Shown: positions 1 to 6,042, counted from the stretch's first letter. The stretch is DNA of 9,279 nt from Ferrithrix thermotolerans DSM 19514 (GCA_945860575.1 CAMAQQ010000034.1:1-9279); one strand, 5' to 3'. Notes: generated by a model from the sequence alone, not told the origin. A program made the numbers and translations.

Positions 1-266
1 TGAGTGGCGGTCAGCGACAGCGCGTGGCACTTGCCCGGGCATTTCTTGCACCTTCAGAAGTTTTGCTACTCGATGAGCCGACGACATCACTTGACGCGGT
101 TTCGCGTGACGAGGTGCGTAGTGCGATGAAAACTTTCTTTGAGACCTATAGCGGTGTGGTTATTTTGGTATCGCACGACGAGGTCGAGATCGCAGAACTT
201 GCAACAAATGTTGCGCGAATCAAGGTTTCACGTGGCGAAAGCACGACGGCGACATTGCAAACTTAG
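1..266 (+). CDS. ABC transporter ATP-binding protein, C-terminal part (5' truncated by window)
   Basis: This is the C-terminal end of an ABC-type ATPase that enters from the left edge; the coding frame begins with the codon at position 3 and ends at a TAG at 264-266. The visible part has the ABC signature (SGGQRQR) at once, then the Walker B segment VLLLDEPT with its catalytic glutamate, the D-loop SLDA, and the switch histidine in VSHD. The Walker A and Q-loop lie upstream, outside the window. A GTG at 24 is inside the signature helix and is not a real start. Only about 40 residues follow the H-loop, so there is no large C-terminal regulatory domain. The protein should hydrolyse ATP on the cytoplasmic face of a membrane importer or exporter. 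The substrate cannot be told from this fragment, and no permease gene follows it on this side. Confidence 0.93.
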   Translation, partial: SGGQRQRVALARAFLAPSEVLLLDEPTTSLDAVSRDEVRSAMKTFFETYSGVVILVSHDEVEIAELATNVARIKVSRGESTTATLQT

Positions 267-301
267 GTCGCCGTGATTAGTGGCTGACGATGGCAATGCA
301 A

Positions 302-307
302 TAAATT
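302..307 (+). promoter_or_regulatory. Putative -10 box (TAAATT) of a leaderless crotonase transcript
   Basis: TAAATT fits TAnnnT. Its last T is 7 nt before the A of the ATG at 314, which would put the transcription start on the start codon itself. No Shine-Dalgarno sequence precedes this ATG. No convincing -35 element is seen. Confidence 0.45.
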
Positions 308-313
308 GCTTAA

Positions 314-1036
314 ATGAGCGAAACCCAAAAAGTGTTGGCAAATTTTGAAATCATTGACGGTGTTGCATTAATCAAACTTGACGACGGCAAGGCCAACGCT
401 TTGTCATTGCCAATGCAACAGGCATTCAACTCTGCGCTCGATCAAGCGCAACAGGCCAAATTGCCAGTGGTGATAACAGGTCGTTCAGGCATTTTGTCGG
501 CGGGGTTCGACCTGAAGACGCTGGCTGCGAGCGGTCAACCAGCAGTCGACATGCTCAACGGCGGCATCGAAATCGCGTTGCGCTTGCTTAGTTTTGAAAC
601 ACCTGTAGTGATTGCCTGCGGTGGTCATGCGATTGCGATGGGTGTGTTCTTGTTGCAATGTGGCGACTATCGAATTGGCGTCGCCGGCAATTTCAAATAT
701 TCTGCCAACGAAGTCGCCATTGGCATGACGATGCCATGGTCGACAATAGAAATATTGCGTCAGCGATTGACACCCGCGGCTCTTTCGCGCGCAGTTCTGC
801 TGGCCGAGACTTTTGCACCAACAAATGGTGTCGAAAACGGATTGATTGATCGGGTCGTGGCGACCGAAGCAGATCTGATGCCCGCCGCGCTTGAGTTTGC
901 GAAATCAACATTGGCGCTTAATGCCGCTGCTCACGCGGCGAGCAAGCAACGTTTGCGCGGCGAAGTTGTTGCGGCGATTCGCAGTGGACTCGCCAAAGAT
1001 TACGAAGGCTGGAAGAAACTCTTCCTAGCTAGTTAG
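314..1036 (+). CDS. Crotonase/enoyl-CoA hydratase family protein
   Basis: A 240-residue crotonase-fold protein, near the length of enoyl-CoA hydratase catalytic domains. The first oxyanion-hole segment is SAGFDLK (residues 62-68). The second is the GGHAIAMG stretch (103-110), with G110 at the usual glycine position, followed by CGDYRIG. NEVAIGM (132-138) supplies E133, which lines up with the second catalytic glutamate of rat enoyl-CoA hydratase (Glu164). The position of the first glutamate (Glu144) is F112, so a standard hydration mechanism is doubtful; isomerase, thioesterase or other crotonase chemistry is possible. Residues 1-50 match a subgroup often annotated only as crotonase/enoyl-CoA hydratase family, with the DDGKANALS motif (23-31). 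The substrate is presumably an acyl-CoA in the cytoplasm. The ATG at 314 is chosen because the family match begins there and a -10-like box sits at leaderless distance. It converges on trhO. Confidence 0.9.
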   Translation: MSETQKVLANFEIIDGVALIKLDDGKANALSLPMQQAFNSALDQAQQAKLPVVITGRSGILSAGFDLKTLAASGQPAVDMLNGGIEIALRLLSFETPVVIACGGHAIAMGVFLLQCGDYRIGVAGNFKYSANEVAIGMTMPWSTIEILRQRLTPAALSRAVLLAETFAPTNGVENGLIDRVVATEADLMPAALEFAKSTLALNAAAHAASKQRLRGEVVAAIRSGLAKDYEGWKKLFLAS

Positions 1037-1060
1037 TGAGCCAGCTAGTTAGCTAGTTAT
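1025..1060. repeat. CTAG-rich short direct repeats at a convergent gene junction
   Basis: AGCTAGTTAG occurs at 1027-1036 and again at 1043-1052, and AGCTAGTTAT follows at 1051-1060. Four CTAG tetranucleotides fall within 32 bp. The array contains the TAG stop codons of both the crotonase (1034-1036) and trhO (1053-1055, minus strand). It does not form a convincing long hairpin and has no T-tract, so it is not called a terminator. Confidence 0.6.
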
Positions 1061-1973
1061 CTTTTGCCTGACATTTCGGGCAAAGAATCTTTGCTGATTT
1101 ATCTGCACAGTCTTGGCAGACCAAAAATTGACAGCGGCACTCTAAATTGGCGCAATCAAAAAACTGATTTGTGCTTGATTCGCAATAATCACATTTGCCC
1201 AGCACTTTTGGATGGTCGCTGAAGTCGATTTTTAGTCGCTTGTCAAAAACATAAAGCGAACCTTCCCACAGTGAGTCGTCGCCGAACTCTTCGCCGTAGC
1301 GCACGATGCCACCATCGATTTGATAAACCTCTTTGAACCCTCGGTTTTTCATCAACAAAGACAAAACTTCACAGCGAATGCCGCCTGTGCAATAGGTGAC
1401 GACGGGTTTTTCTTTGAGATGGTCGTATTTTCCGCTTTCAAGTTCTCCAACAAAGTCGGGCGTTGTCGCCACATCAGTGACGACGGCATTTTTAAACTTT
1501 CCAATGCGAGCCTCGTGTGCACTTCGCCCATCGAAAAAAACCACATCGTTACCGCGATTGGCGACGAGTTTGTCGACTTCGGCTGGTTTGAGATGCACGC
1601 CACCACCGACAATGCCATTCTCGTCAACGACAATCTCTTCTGGCTTACCGAAAGTCACGATCTCATCACGAACTCGAATCTCAATTCGTGGAAACTCGTC
1701 GCCCTGACCCTCTGACCATTTGAAGTCGATGTCTTTGAACGGCGCGAACTCTTTTGTGGTGCGGACAAATTTTTTTACATTCGTCATTAGTCCGCCGACG
1801 GTGCCGTTGATACCGTGCTTTGAAATAATGATGCGACCGTTGAGATTGAATCGCTCGCACAGTGCGCGCTGCCAGAGCCGAATCGCCTCGGGGTCGGCAA
1901 TCGGTGCGAACTTATAAAACAGCACAATTTTTGAAGGTTCTATGGTTCTAATTTTACGCGGGACTTTGTGCAT
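1053..1973 (-). CDS. trhO: tRNA uridine(34) hydroxylase, rhodanese domain (TrhO/YceA family)
   Basis: A 306-residue TrhO (formerly UPF0176) protein. The family uses O2 to form 5-hydroxyuridine at position 34 of certain tRNAs in the cytoplasm. The N-terminal domain starts with KIVLFYKFAPIADPEA (15-30) and GINGTVGG (54-61). The rhodanese domain carries the active-site loop CTGGIRCE (195-202), with catalytic C195, then IDGGIVRYGEEFG (219-231). The C-terminus is cysteine-rich (C261, C264, C274, C279, C281, C286, C289, C298, C301), with three CxxC pairs suggesting zinc binding. The match, for instance DIDFKWSEGQGD and VATTPDFV, is close to actinobacterial members. I chose the ATG at 1971-1973 because it is the nearest start before the conserved block. 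The upstream ATG at 1998-2000 would overlap the start of the divergent aminotransferase. Neither start has a clear Shine-Dalgarno or TAnnnT box, so the start is uncertain by about 9 codons. Confidence 0.93.
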   Translation of the reverse strand: MHKVPRKIRTIEPSKIVLFYKFAPIADPEAIRLWQRALCERFNLNGRIIISKHGINGTVGGLMTNVKKFVRTTKEFAPFKDIDFKWSEGQGDEFPRIEIRVRDEIVTFGKPEEIVVDENGIVGGGVHLKPAEVDKLVANRGNDVVFFDGRSAHEARIGKFKNAVVTDVATTPDFVGELESGKYDHLKEKPVVTYCTGGIRCEVLSLLMKNRGFKEVYQIDGGIVRYGEEFGDDSLWEGSLYVFDKRLKIDFSDHPKVLGKCDYCESSTNQFFDCANLECRCQFLVCQDCADKSAKILCPKCQAKDN

Positions 1974-1984
1974 AACTATCGGCG

Positions 1985-1990
1985 TAGCCT
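1985..1990 (+). promoter_or_regulatory. Putative -10 box (TAGCCT) for the alaA-like gene
   Basis: TAGCCT fits TAnnnT and ends 9 nt before the A of the ATG at 1999, the same spacing as in front of mazE. This favours the 1999 start over the in-frame ATG at 2008. The box lies in the narrow gap between trhO and the aminotransferase. Confidence 0.4.
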
Positions 1991-1998
1991 GTTTAGTC

Positions 1999-3219
1999 AT
2001 GGAAATCATGCAGTCGCAGAAGTTGGCCAATGTCTTGTATGACATTCGTGGCCCCGTGCTTGAAGAAGCCAAGCGACTTGAGGCGCAAGGTCATCGCATA
2101 ATCAAACTAAATATTGGCAACCCGCAACCGTTTGGTTTTGAAACCCCACCAGAAGTTTTGGTTGAAGTTGTTCGCAATTTGCCGACTTCGCAGGGATATT
2201 CAGACTCGCAGGGTATTTTGTCGGCGCGAACCGCAGTCGTGCAAAATTATCAAGAGCGTGGCATTGACATAACCGATGTTGATGATGTTTGGCTTGGCAA
2301 CGGTGTCAGCGAGTTGATTCAAATTGCGCTGAATGCGTTGCTTGACGAGGGCGATGAAGTTTTGATTCCGGCGCCTGATTATCCGTTGTGGACAGCCGCG
2401 ACAAGTCTCTCGGGTGGCACACCAGTGCATTATTTGTGTGACGAAGCAAACGGTTGGATGCCGATGATCGACGACATTCGCGCCAAAATAACTGATCGCA
2501 CGAAAGCGATTGTTGTAATCAACCCGAATAACCCGACTGGCGCCGTTTATAGCCCCGAAATTTTGCGCGAGATCGCCGATCTTGCCGCCGAGCGTGGGTT
2601 GATCGTGATGGCAGATGAAATTTACGACAAAATTCTTTACGACGACGCAGTGCACTCGACGTTCGCGGCGATTGCACCCGATGTGTTCACGCTGACATTT
2701 AATGGTTTATCAAAGGCATATCGCCTCGCTGGTTTTCGTGCCGCATGGATGCTGATGACCGGCCCGCGCAAACATGCGACAAGTTATATCGAGGGCATCA
2801 CGATGTTGACCAATATGCGTTTGTGCGCCAATGTGCCGGCGCAACACGCGATACAAACTGCATTGGGTGGCCGACAAAGTATTCGTGATTTGGTTTTGCC
2901 TGGTGGCCGATTGCTAGAACAACGCGATGCCGCAGTTACGGCGCTTGAAGCTATTAAGGGTGTTTCATGCGTCAAGCCAAAGGGCGCGCTTTATGTGTTT
3001 CCGAAACTTGACCCGAGTGTTTATCCGATTAAAGATGACAGAAAGTTTGTACTCGACTTCTTGCGCGCCGAGCATGTGCTTGTCGTGCAAGGTACTGGCT
3101 TCAACTGGCCGACGACAGATCACTTGCGCATTGTGACTTTGCCATACGCAAAAGATTTGACCGAAGCAATCGGGCGACTCGGCAACTTCTTGTCGACTTA
3201 CGACCCCGCTAAAAAATAA
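1999..3219 (+). CDS. alaA: Pyridoxal-phosphate aminotransferase, AlaA (glutamate-pyruvate) type
   Basis: A class I/II fold-type I aminotransferase of 406 residues that closely follows E. coli AlaA from YDIRGPVLEEAKRLE and LNIGNPQPFGF near the N-terminus to the C-terminal QGTGFNWPTTDHLRIVTLP. AlaA makes alanine from pyruvate using glutamate; mycobacterial homologues are annotated AspC, so the amino-donor preference is not settled. Numbered from the ATG at 1999, the visible active-site elements are PAPDYPLW, NPNNPTG (175-181), the PLP-contacting D206 and Y209 in MADEIYDK, and the Schiff-base lysine K239 in NGLSKAYRLAGFR. MRLCANVPAQHAIQTALGG is also conserved. An in-frame ATG at 2008 is an alternative start. 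A longer frame reaching back to 1942 overlaps trhO and lacks homology, so it is rejected. The gene is divergent from trhO and convergent with the SDR. Confidence 0.94.
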   Translation: MEIMQSQKLANVLYDIRGPVLEEAKRLEAQGHRIIKLNIGNPQPFGFETPPEVLVEVVRNLPTSQGYSDSQGILSARTAVVQNYQERGIDITDVDDVWLGNGVSELIQIALNALLDEGDEVLIPAPDYPLWTAATSLSGGTPVHYLCDEANGWMPMIDDIRAKITDRTKAIVVINPNNPTGAVYSPEILREIADLAAERGLIVMADEIYDKILYDDAVHSTFAAIAPDVFTLTFNGLSKAYRLAGFRAAWMLMTGPRKHATSYIEGITMLTNMRLCANVPAQHAIQTALGGRQSIRDLVLPGGRLLEQRDAAVTALEAIKGVSCVKPKGALYVFPKLDPSVYPIKDDRKFVLDFLRAEHVLVVQGTGFNWPTTDHLRIVTLPYAKDLTEAIGRLGNFLSTYDPAKK

Positions 3220-3233
3220 TTATCTGGCGATAG

Positions 3234-4007
3234 CTAGCGGGCGTACGTCACGCCACCGTCGACGATGATTGTCGAGCCGACAACATAATCACCTGCGCGC
3301 GAAGCAAGATAAATCGCGGCACCAGCCATATCTTCAGGTGTGCCGATGCGCCCTGCAGGTATTTGCGAAGCAACCATTTCGCTGTGATCTCGAGCAATTT
3401 TGTTCATCTCTGAGGCGAACGCACCAGGCGCAATTGCAGTGACACTAATTTTGTCTTTGGCAAGACGCAGCGCCATTCGTTTTGTCATATGGATCAAGCC
3501 CGCTTTGCTGGCTGCATATGGGTAGGTCTCCATCTCGTTTATCGAGATGCCGTCAATTGATGCAATGTTGATCACCTTAGCGATGTGATTATTTTTTACC
3601 GCGGCAGCGCGAAGTTGTGGTACGAGTGCTTGAGTCAGAAAAAACGGAGTCTTCATATTTATGTCGACTGTTTTATCCCAACCAGATTCTGGAAACTCAT
3701 CAAACTCGGCCATCCAGGCTGCGCCAGCATTGTTTACCAAAATGTCAAGTGTCGGCTCGCGCTCGGCAATTGCTGCGGCCAATGCCGTGACACCGGCCTG
3801 AGTTGAAAGATCACCGGGAATCGAAATGCATTCGCCATACAGCGAAAGTTCTTTAGCAGCAGCATCACACTGCGCAGCCTTGCGTGCCGTGATGTAGACA
3901 CGCGAGCATCCGTGTTCTAAGAAACCCTGCACGATCATCGCGCCGATTCCGCGGGACCCGCCAGTTACTAGTGCGACACGACCTTTAAGTGAGAAGAGAT
4001 CTTTCAT
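3234..4007 (-). CDS. Short-chain dehydrogenase/reductase, RhlG/FabG-like
   Basis: A complete classical SDR of 257 residues, the usual length. It has the nucleotide-binding TGGSRGIG (15-22), D66 in GDL, NNAG (92-95), the structural N117, and the catalytic triad S150, Y164 and K168 (YxxxK). It ends with the usual IVDGG near the C-terminus. FSLKGRVALVTGGSRGIG, PESGW and RVINIAS-like stretches resemble RhlG, an NADPH-dependent beta-ketoacyl reductase, so reduction of a 3-oxoacyl substrate or oxidation of the matching alcohol is plausible; the real substrate is unknown. The frame stays open upstream to 4256, but residues before the ATG at 4005-4007 have no SDR similarity and run over the divergent mazE gene, so the short start is used. 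A TAGCAT box sits at leaderless distance before it. Confidence 0.92.
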   Translation of the reverse strand: MKDLFSLKGRVALVTGGSRGIGAMIVQGFLEHGCSRVYITARKAAQCDAAAKELSLYGECISIPGDLSTQAGVTALAAAIAEREPTLDILVNNAGAAWMAEFDEFPESGWDKTVDINMKTPFFLTQALVPQLRAAAVKNNHIAKVINIASIDGISINEMETYPYAASKAGLIHMTKRMALRLAKDKISVTAIAPGAFASEMNKIARDHSEMVASQIPAGRIGTPEDMAGAAIYLASRAGDYVVGSTIIVDGGVTYAR

Positions 4008-4014
4008 CCACACG

Positions 4015-4020
4015 ATGCTA
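4015..4020 (-). promoter_or_regulatory. Putative -10 box (TAGCAT, minus strand) for the SDR gene
   Basis: Read on the minus strand this is TAGCAT, ending 8 nt before the A of the start codon at 4007, so transcription would begin at about 4008. It sits in GTAGCATC, which is repeated in the opposite orientation at 4091-4098 before mazE. Confidence 0.45.
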
Positions 4021-4025
4021 CGACT

Positions 4026-4035
4026 AGCAATTGCT
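4026..4035. promoter_or_regulatory. Perfect 10-bp palindrome AGCAATTGCT, candidate operator
   Basis: A perfect palindrome about 18-27 bp upstream of the predicted SDR transcription start, between the likely -10 and -35 positions. The core GCAATTGC also occurs inside the SDR coding region at 3430-3437 and 3766-3773, so chance is a serious alternative. Confidence 0.25.
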
Positions 4036-4041
4036 TGCAGA

Positions 4042-4051
4042 CCTGGCCAGG
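4042..4051. promoter_or_regulatory. Perfect 10-bp palindrome CCTGGCCAGG, candidate operator
   Basis: A perfect GC-rich palindrome in the middle of the 98-bp SDR/mazE divergent region, between the two predicted promoters. It could serve a regulator of either gene. It does not continue beyond 10 bp. Confidence 0.3.
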
Positions 4052-4068
4052 CAATAAGGCTGCCATTA

Positions 4069-4096
4069 GTAGTAAAGCAGTAGCAATTTGGTAGCA
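4069..4096 (+). promoter_or_regulatory. Three GTAG(T/C)A direct repeats at 11-bp spacing, candidate antitoxin operator
   Basis: GTAGTA at 4069, GTAGCA at 4080 and GTAGCA at 4091 are exactly 11 bp apart, about one helical turn, and the last includes part of the mazE -10 box. Ribbon-helix-helix proteins such as MazE are known to bind series of short repeats and repress their own operon. That this array is the MazE operator is inference. Confidence 0.4.
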
Positions 4097-4097
4097 T
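4092..4097 (+). promoter_or_regulatory. Putative -10 box (TAGCAT) for mazEF
   Basis: TAGCAT ends 9 nt before the A of the ATG at 4106, predicting a transcript that starts at about 4104 and is effectively leaderless. There is no Shine-Dalgarno sequence before this ATG. The box overlaps the third GTAGCA repeat. Confidence 0.45.
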
Positions 4098-4105
4098 CAT
4101 TACGA

Positions 4106-4342
4106 ATGAAACTAAGCGTGAGTTTGCCCGACGACGAATGTGCATTTCTTGACCAATGTGTTGTGGACGGTTTGTATCCATCGCGCTCGGCCGTGTTGCT
4201 TCGGGCACTGCGACTATTGAAGAGTGCAGACCTCGGCAAAATGTACGCCGAAGCATTTGATGAGTGGGTCAACAGTGACGACGGAAAAGAGTGGGATGCA
4301 ATTGATGTATCTGATGCAATCGATGCGTCGAAGAAAAACTAA
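4106..4342 (+). CDS. mazE: MazE-family antitoxin, ribbon-helix-helix (MazE9-like)
   Basis: A 78-residue protein with the layout of mycobacterial MazE antitoxins. The N-terminal beta-strand KLSVSLP (2-8) and two helices (about 9-22 and 26-40, with LYPSRSAVLLRALRLL) form a ribbon-helix-helix DNA-binding domain. The acidic, tryptophan-containing tail (YAEAFDEWVNSDDGKEWDA, with W54 and W63) resembles the part that wraps the toxin. It should neutralise MazF and repress the operon. The ATG at 4106 is preferred because MKLSVSLPDD is where family members start; an in-frame TTG at 4088 would add six residues made from the promoter region. The stop TAA directly abuts the mazF ATG, so the two are surely cotranscribed and probably translationally coupled. 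Confidence 0.88.
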   Translation: MKLSVSLPDDECAFLDQCVVDGLYPSRSAVLLRALRLLKSADLGKMYAEAFDEWVNSDDGKEWDAIDVSDAIDASKKN

Positions 4343-4690
4343 ATGCTCAGGGGCGAAATTCGAATGGTCAACTTGGATCCAGCAATCAGTGACGAAGCCA
4401 ACAAAGTTCGACCAGCAATTGTGGTTAGTAATGATGTTTTGAATAATGCGACCAGAGCGTTAGATCGCGGAGTGGTAACCGTTGTACCGATTACATCTAA
4501 CATTCTCAGGGTTTATCCGTTTCAGGTTCGTTTGCCTCGTAAGACAACAGGTCTAAGCGCAGATTCAAAAGCCCAAGTCGAACAAATTCGCGCCGTTGCG
4601 ATTAGCCGAATAGGCAAGCGCGTGGGTCGCCTTACCGTTGATTTAGAGGAAGATTTGAATGTTGCTCTCAAATTGCATTTGGCGCTCTGA
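4343..4690 (+). CDS. mazF: MazF-family endoribonuclease toxin (MazF9-like)
   Basis: A 115-residue MazF/PemK toxin, of usual family length. MazF toxins cut single-stranded RNA at short sequence motifs and slow translation; they act in the cytoplasm as dimers held by MazE. The N-terminus has RGEI (3-6), NLDPA (10-14) and RPAIVVSND (23-31), where R23 is at the conserved catalytic arginine, and VVPITSN (47-53) supplies the T51/S52 region of the active site. VYPFQVRLP (57-65) and KAQVEQIRAVA complete the fold. The pattern is closest to M. tuberculosis MazF9. Residue 7 is arginine where most family members, including MazF9, have tryptophan (RGEIW), which could alter the dimer or activity. RNA specificity cannot be read from the sequence. 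It starts immediately after the mazE stop, with only a weak GAAG upstream. Confidence 0.91.
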   Translation: MLRGEIRMVNLDPAISDEANKVRPAIVVSNDVLNNATRALDRGVVTVVPITSNILRVYPFQVRLPRKTTGLSADSKAQVEQIRAVAISRIGKRVGRLTVDLEEDLNVALKLHLAL

Positions 4691-4716
4691 CTAAGTCGGC
4701 AAATCAACAAGACGGG

Positions 4717-4722
4717 TAGCGT
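4717..4722 (+). promoter_or_regulatory. Putative -10 box (TAGCGT) for the acyl-CoA dehydrogenase operon
   Basis: TAGCGT fits TAnnnT and ends 7 nt before the A of the ATG at 4729, so transcription would begin on the start codon. A GGGG run lies 4-7 nt before the ATG, too close to be a normal Shine-Dalgarno sequence. Confidence 0.45.
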
Positions 4723-4728
4723 GGGGTT

Positions 4729-6042
4729 ATGGCCGCACCACAGATGCACTCAGGAATAACCACCGACGATGCAATGAACTTGGCGATGTCGCCAGGTGCG
4801 GTGCCACTTTACGAAGCAGTGATCGCGTTCGTGAAAAATGAGATTGACCCAGTTACCGAAGAGTATTTCAAACTTGGTGAAGGCCGACCAGATCGATGGC
4901 AATATGGCAAGGGTCAACTTGAGCTTCTTGAATCGGTGAAGGCCAAAGCAAAAGCCAACGGTTTGTGGAATTTCTTTTTGCCAAACTCTGAAACGGGTCA
5001 AGGCTTGTCGAATCTTGACTATGCGTACATCGCCGCCGAACTCGGCAAGAACCCAATTGCCTCTGAATGTTTAAATTGCAGCGCACCGGATACGGGCAAC
5101 ATGGAAGTTCTCGAGCGAGTTGGCACACCAGAGCAAAAAAAGAAGTGGCTTGAGCCATTGATGAACGGCGAGATTCGCTCGGCATATGCAATGACAGAAC
5201 CGGATGTGGCTTCGAGCGACGCAAAAAATTTAGAGTGTCGTGCAATTCTTGATGGTGAAGAGTGGCTGATCAACGGCGAGAAGTTTTATATTTCGGGTGC
5301 AGGAGATCCGCGATGCAAAATTTTGATTTGCATGTTGATGACCAACCCAGACGGACCGCCGCATAGTCGACACTCGCAGATTCTTGTGCCAATGGATACA
5401 CCTGGAGTTGAAATTCTTGGAGCGATGCATGTATTTGGTGAAGATGATGCACCGCATGGTCACATGCATTTGCGTTTTAAAGATGTGCGCGTACCTAAGT
5501 CAAACATGTTGTTAGGTGAAGGCCGCGGTTTTGAAATTTCCCAAGTACGCCTTGGGCCCGGCCGCATTCACCACTGCATGCGATCAATCGGCGCAGCAGA
5601 ACGCGCGCTTGAGTTGATGGTGCGTCGCGGTTTAAGCCGCGAAGCGTTTGGTAAACCAATTGCCCGACTCGGCAAAAATACAGAAGTGATTGGCAAGGCC
5701 CGAATTGAAATTGAAGCAATGAGACTGATGGTGCTGCGTGCCGCACGCGCGATGGACACAATGGGCAACGCCGAAGCGCGAGTTTGGGTGAGTGCAGTCA
5801 AAGCAATGGTGCCAGAGCGCGTTTGCAAAATTATTGACGAAGCGATGCAAGTTTTTGGTGCGACTGGTATCTCACAATGGACACCATTGGCTCGCATGTA
5901 TGCGGGTCAGCGCACGTTGCGACTTGCCGACGGCCCCGACGAAGTGCATTGGCATGTCGTCGGCCGCGCCGAACTTGCCCGACACGAAGGCAACCCTTTA
6001 GGCTTCGGAGCAAATTCGGCACTATCAAAAGGAGTCAAGTAA
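4729..6042 (+). CDS. Acyl-CoA dehydrogenase, FadE2/ACAD10-11 type
   Basis: A complete 437-residue flavin-dependent acyl-CoA dehydrogenase. These enzymes bind FAD and introduce a 2,3 double bond into an acyl-CoA, passing electrons to an electron-transfer flavoprotein. The N-terminal helical domain is followed by the FAD-contacting YAMTEPDVASSDAKN (153-167) and the beta domain with WLINGEKFYISGAG. The C-terminal domain has LGPGRIHHCMR (275-285), REAFGKPI (304-311) and ADGPDEVH (400-407). In ADGPDEVH, D401 stands where medium-chain dehydrogenases have the catalytic glutamate (YEGT). LGPGRIHHCMR and ADGPDEVH are typical of the FadE2/ACAD10/ACAD11 branch, part of which acts on 4-hydroxylated acids in mammals after phosphorylation. 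No kinase domain is fused or adjacent here. Its stop (TAA, 6040-6042) overlaps the alcohol dehydrogenase ATG by one base, so the two form an operon. Confidence 0.93.
   Translation: MAAPQMHSGITTDDAMNLAMSPGAVPLYEAVIAFVKNEIDPVTEEYFKLGEGRPDRWQYGKGQLELLESVKAKAKANGLWNFFLPNSETGQGLSNLDYAYIAAELGKNPIASECLNCSAPDTGNMEVLERVGTPEQKKKWLEPLMNGEIRSAYAMTEPDVASSDAKNLECRAILDGEEWLINGEKFYISGAGDPRCKILICMLMTNPDGPPHSRHSQILVPMDTPGVEILGAMHVFGEDDAPHGHMHLRFKDVRVPKSNMLLGEGRGFEISQVRLGPGRIHHCMRSIGAAERALELMVRRGLSREAFGKPIARLGKNTEVIGKARIEIEAMRLMVLRAARAMDTMGNAEARVWVSAVKAMVPERVCKIIDEAMQVFGATGISQWTPLARMYAGQRTLRLADGPDEVHWHVVGRAELARHEGNPLGFGANSALSKGVK
6029..6034 (+). promoter_or_regulatory. Shine-Dalgarno sequence AAGGAG of the iron alcohol dehydrogenase
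   Basis: A consensus AAGGAG, seven bases before the ATG at 6042. It lies inside the end of the acyl-CoA dehydrogenase gene and fixes the downstream start. It is the only strong Shine-Dalgarno sequence I found in the window, and it precedes the one gene that clearly must be operon-internal with an overlapping start. Confidence 0.8.

Noticed and set aside
298..309. GCAAT-AA-ATTGC inverted repeat over the crotonase -10 box, similar to the AGCAATTGCT palindrome before the SDR
   Set aside because: A shared operator is tempting, but GCAATTGC also occurs twice inside the SDR coding region (3430 and 3766), so the motif is common here and chance is likely.
1396..1707. Long plus-strand open frames opposite trhO
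   Set aside because: They are shadows of the trhO coding frame, with no recognisable domain and no start signal.
1942..1998. In-frame upstream extension of the aminotransferase
   Set aside because: It overlaps the trhO gene on the other strand, and AlaA similarity starts only after the ATGs at 1999/2008.
4066..4272. Minus-strand open frames covering mazE, including the long upstream extension of the SDR frame to 4256
   Set aside because: They have no SDR or other recognisable similarity, overlap a convincing MazE gene, and the SDR fold begins at the ATG at 4007.
4691..4728. Terminator between mazF and the acyl-CoA dehydrogenase
   Set aside because: No stem-loop followed by a T-run is present, so read-through from mazEF cannot be excluded.
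5877..6041. In-frame upstream extension of the iron alcohol dehydrogenase
   Set aside because: The 55 extra residues are arginine/cysteine-rich shadow of the acyl-CoA dehydrogenase, and AAGGAG with the TAATG junction marks the ATG at 6042.
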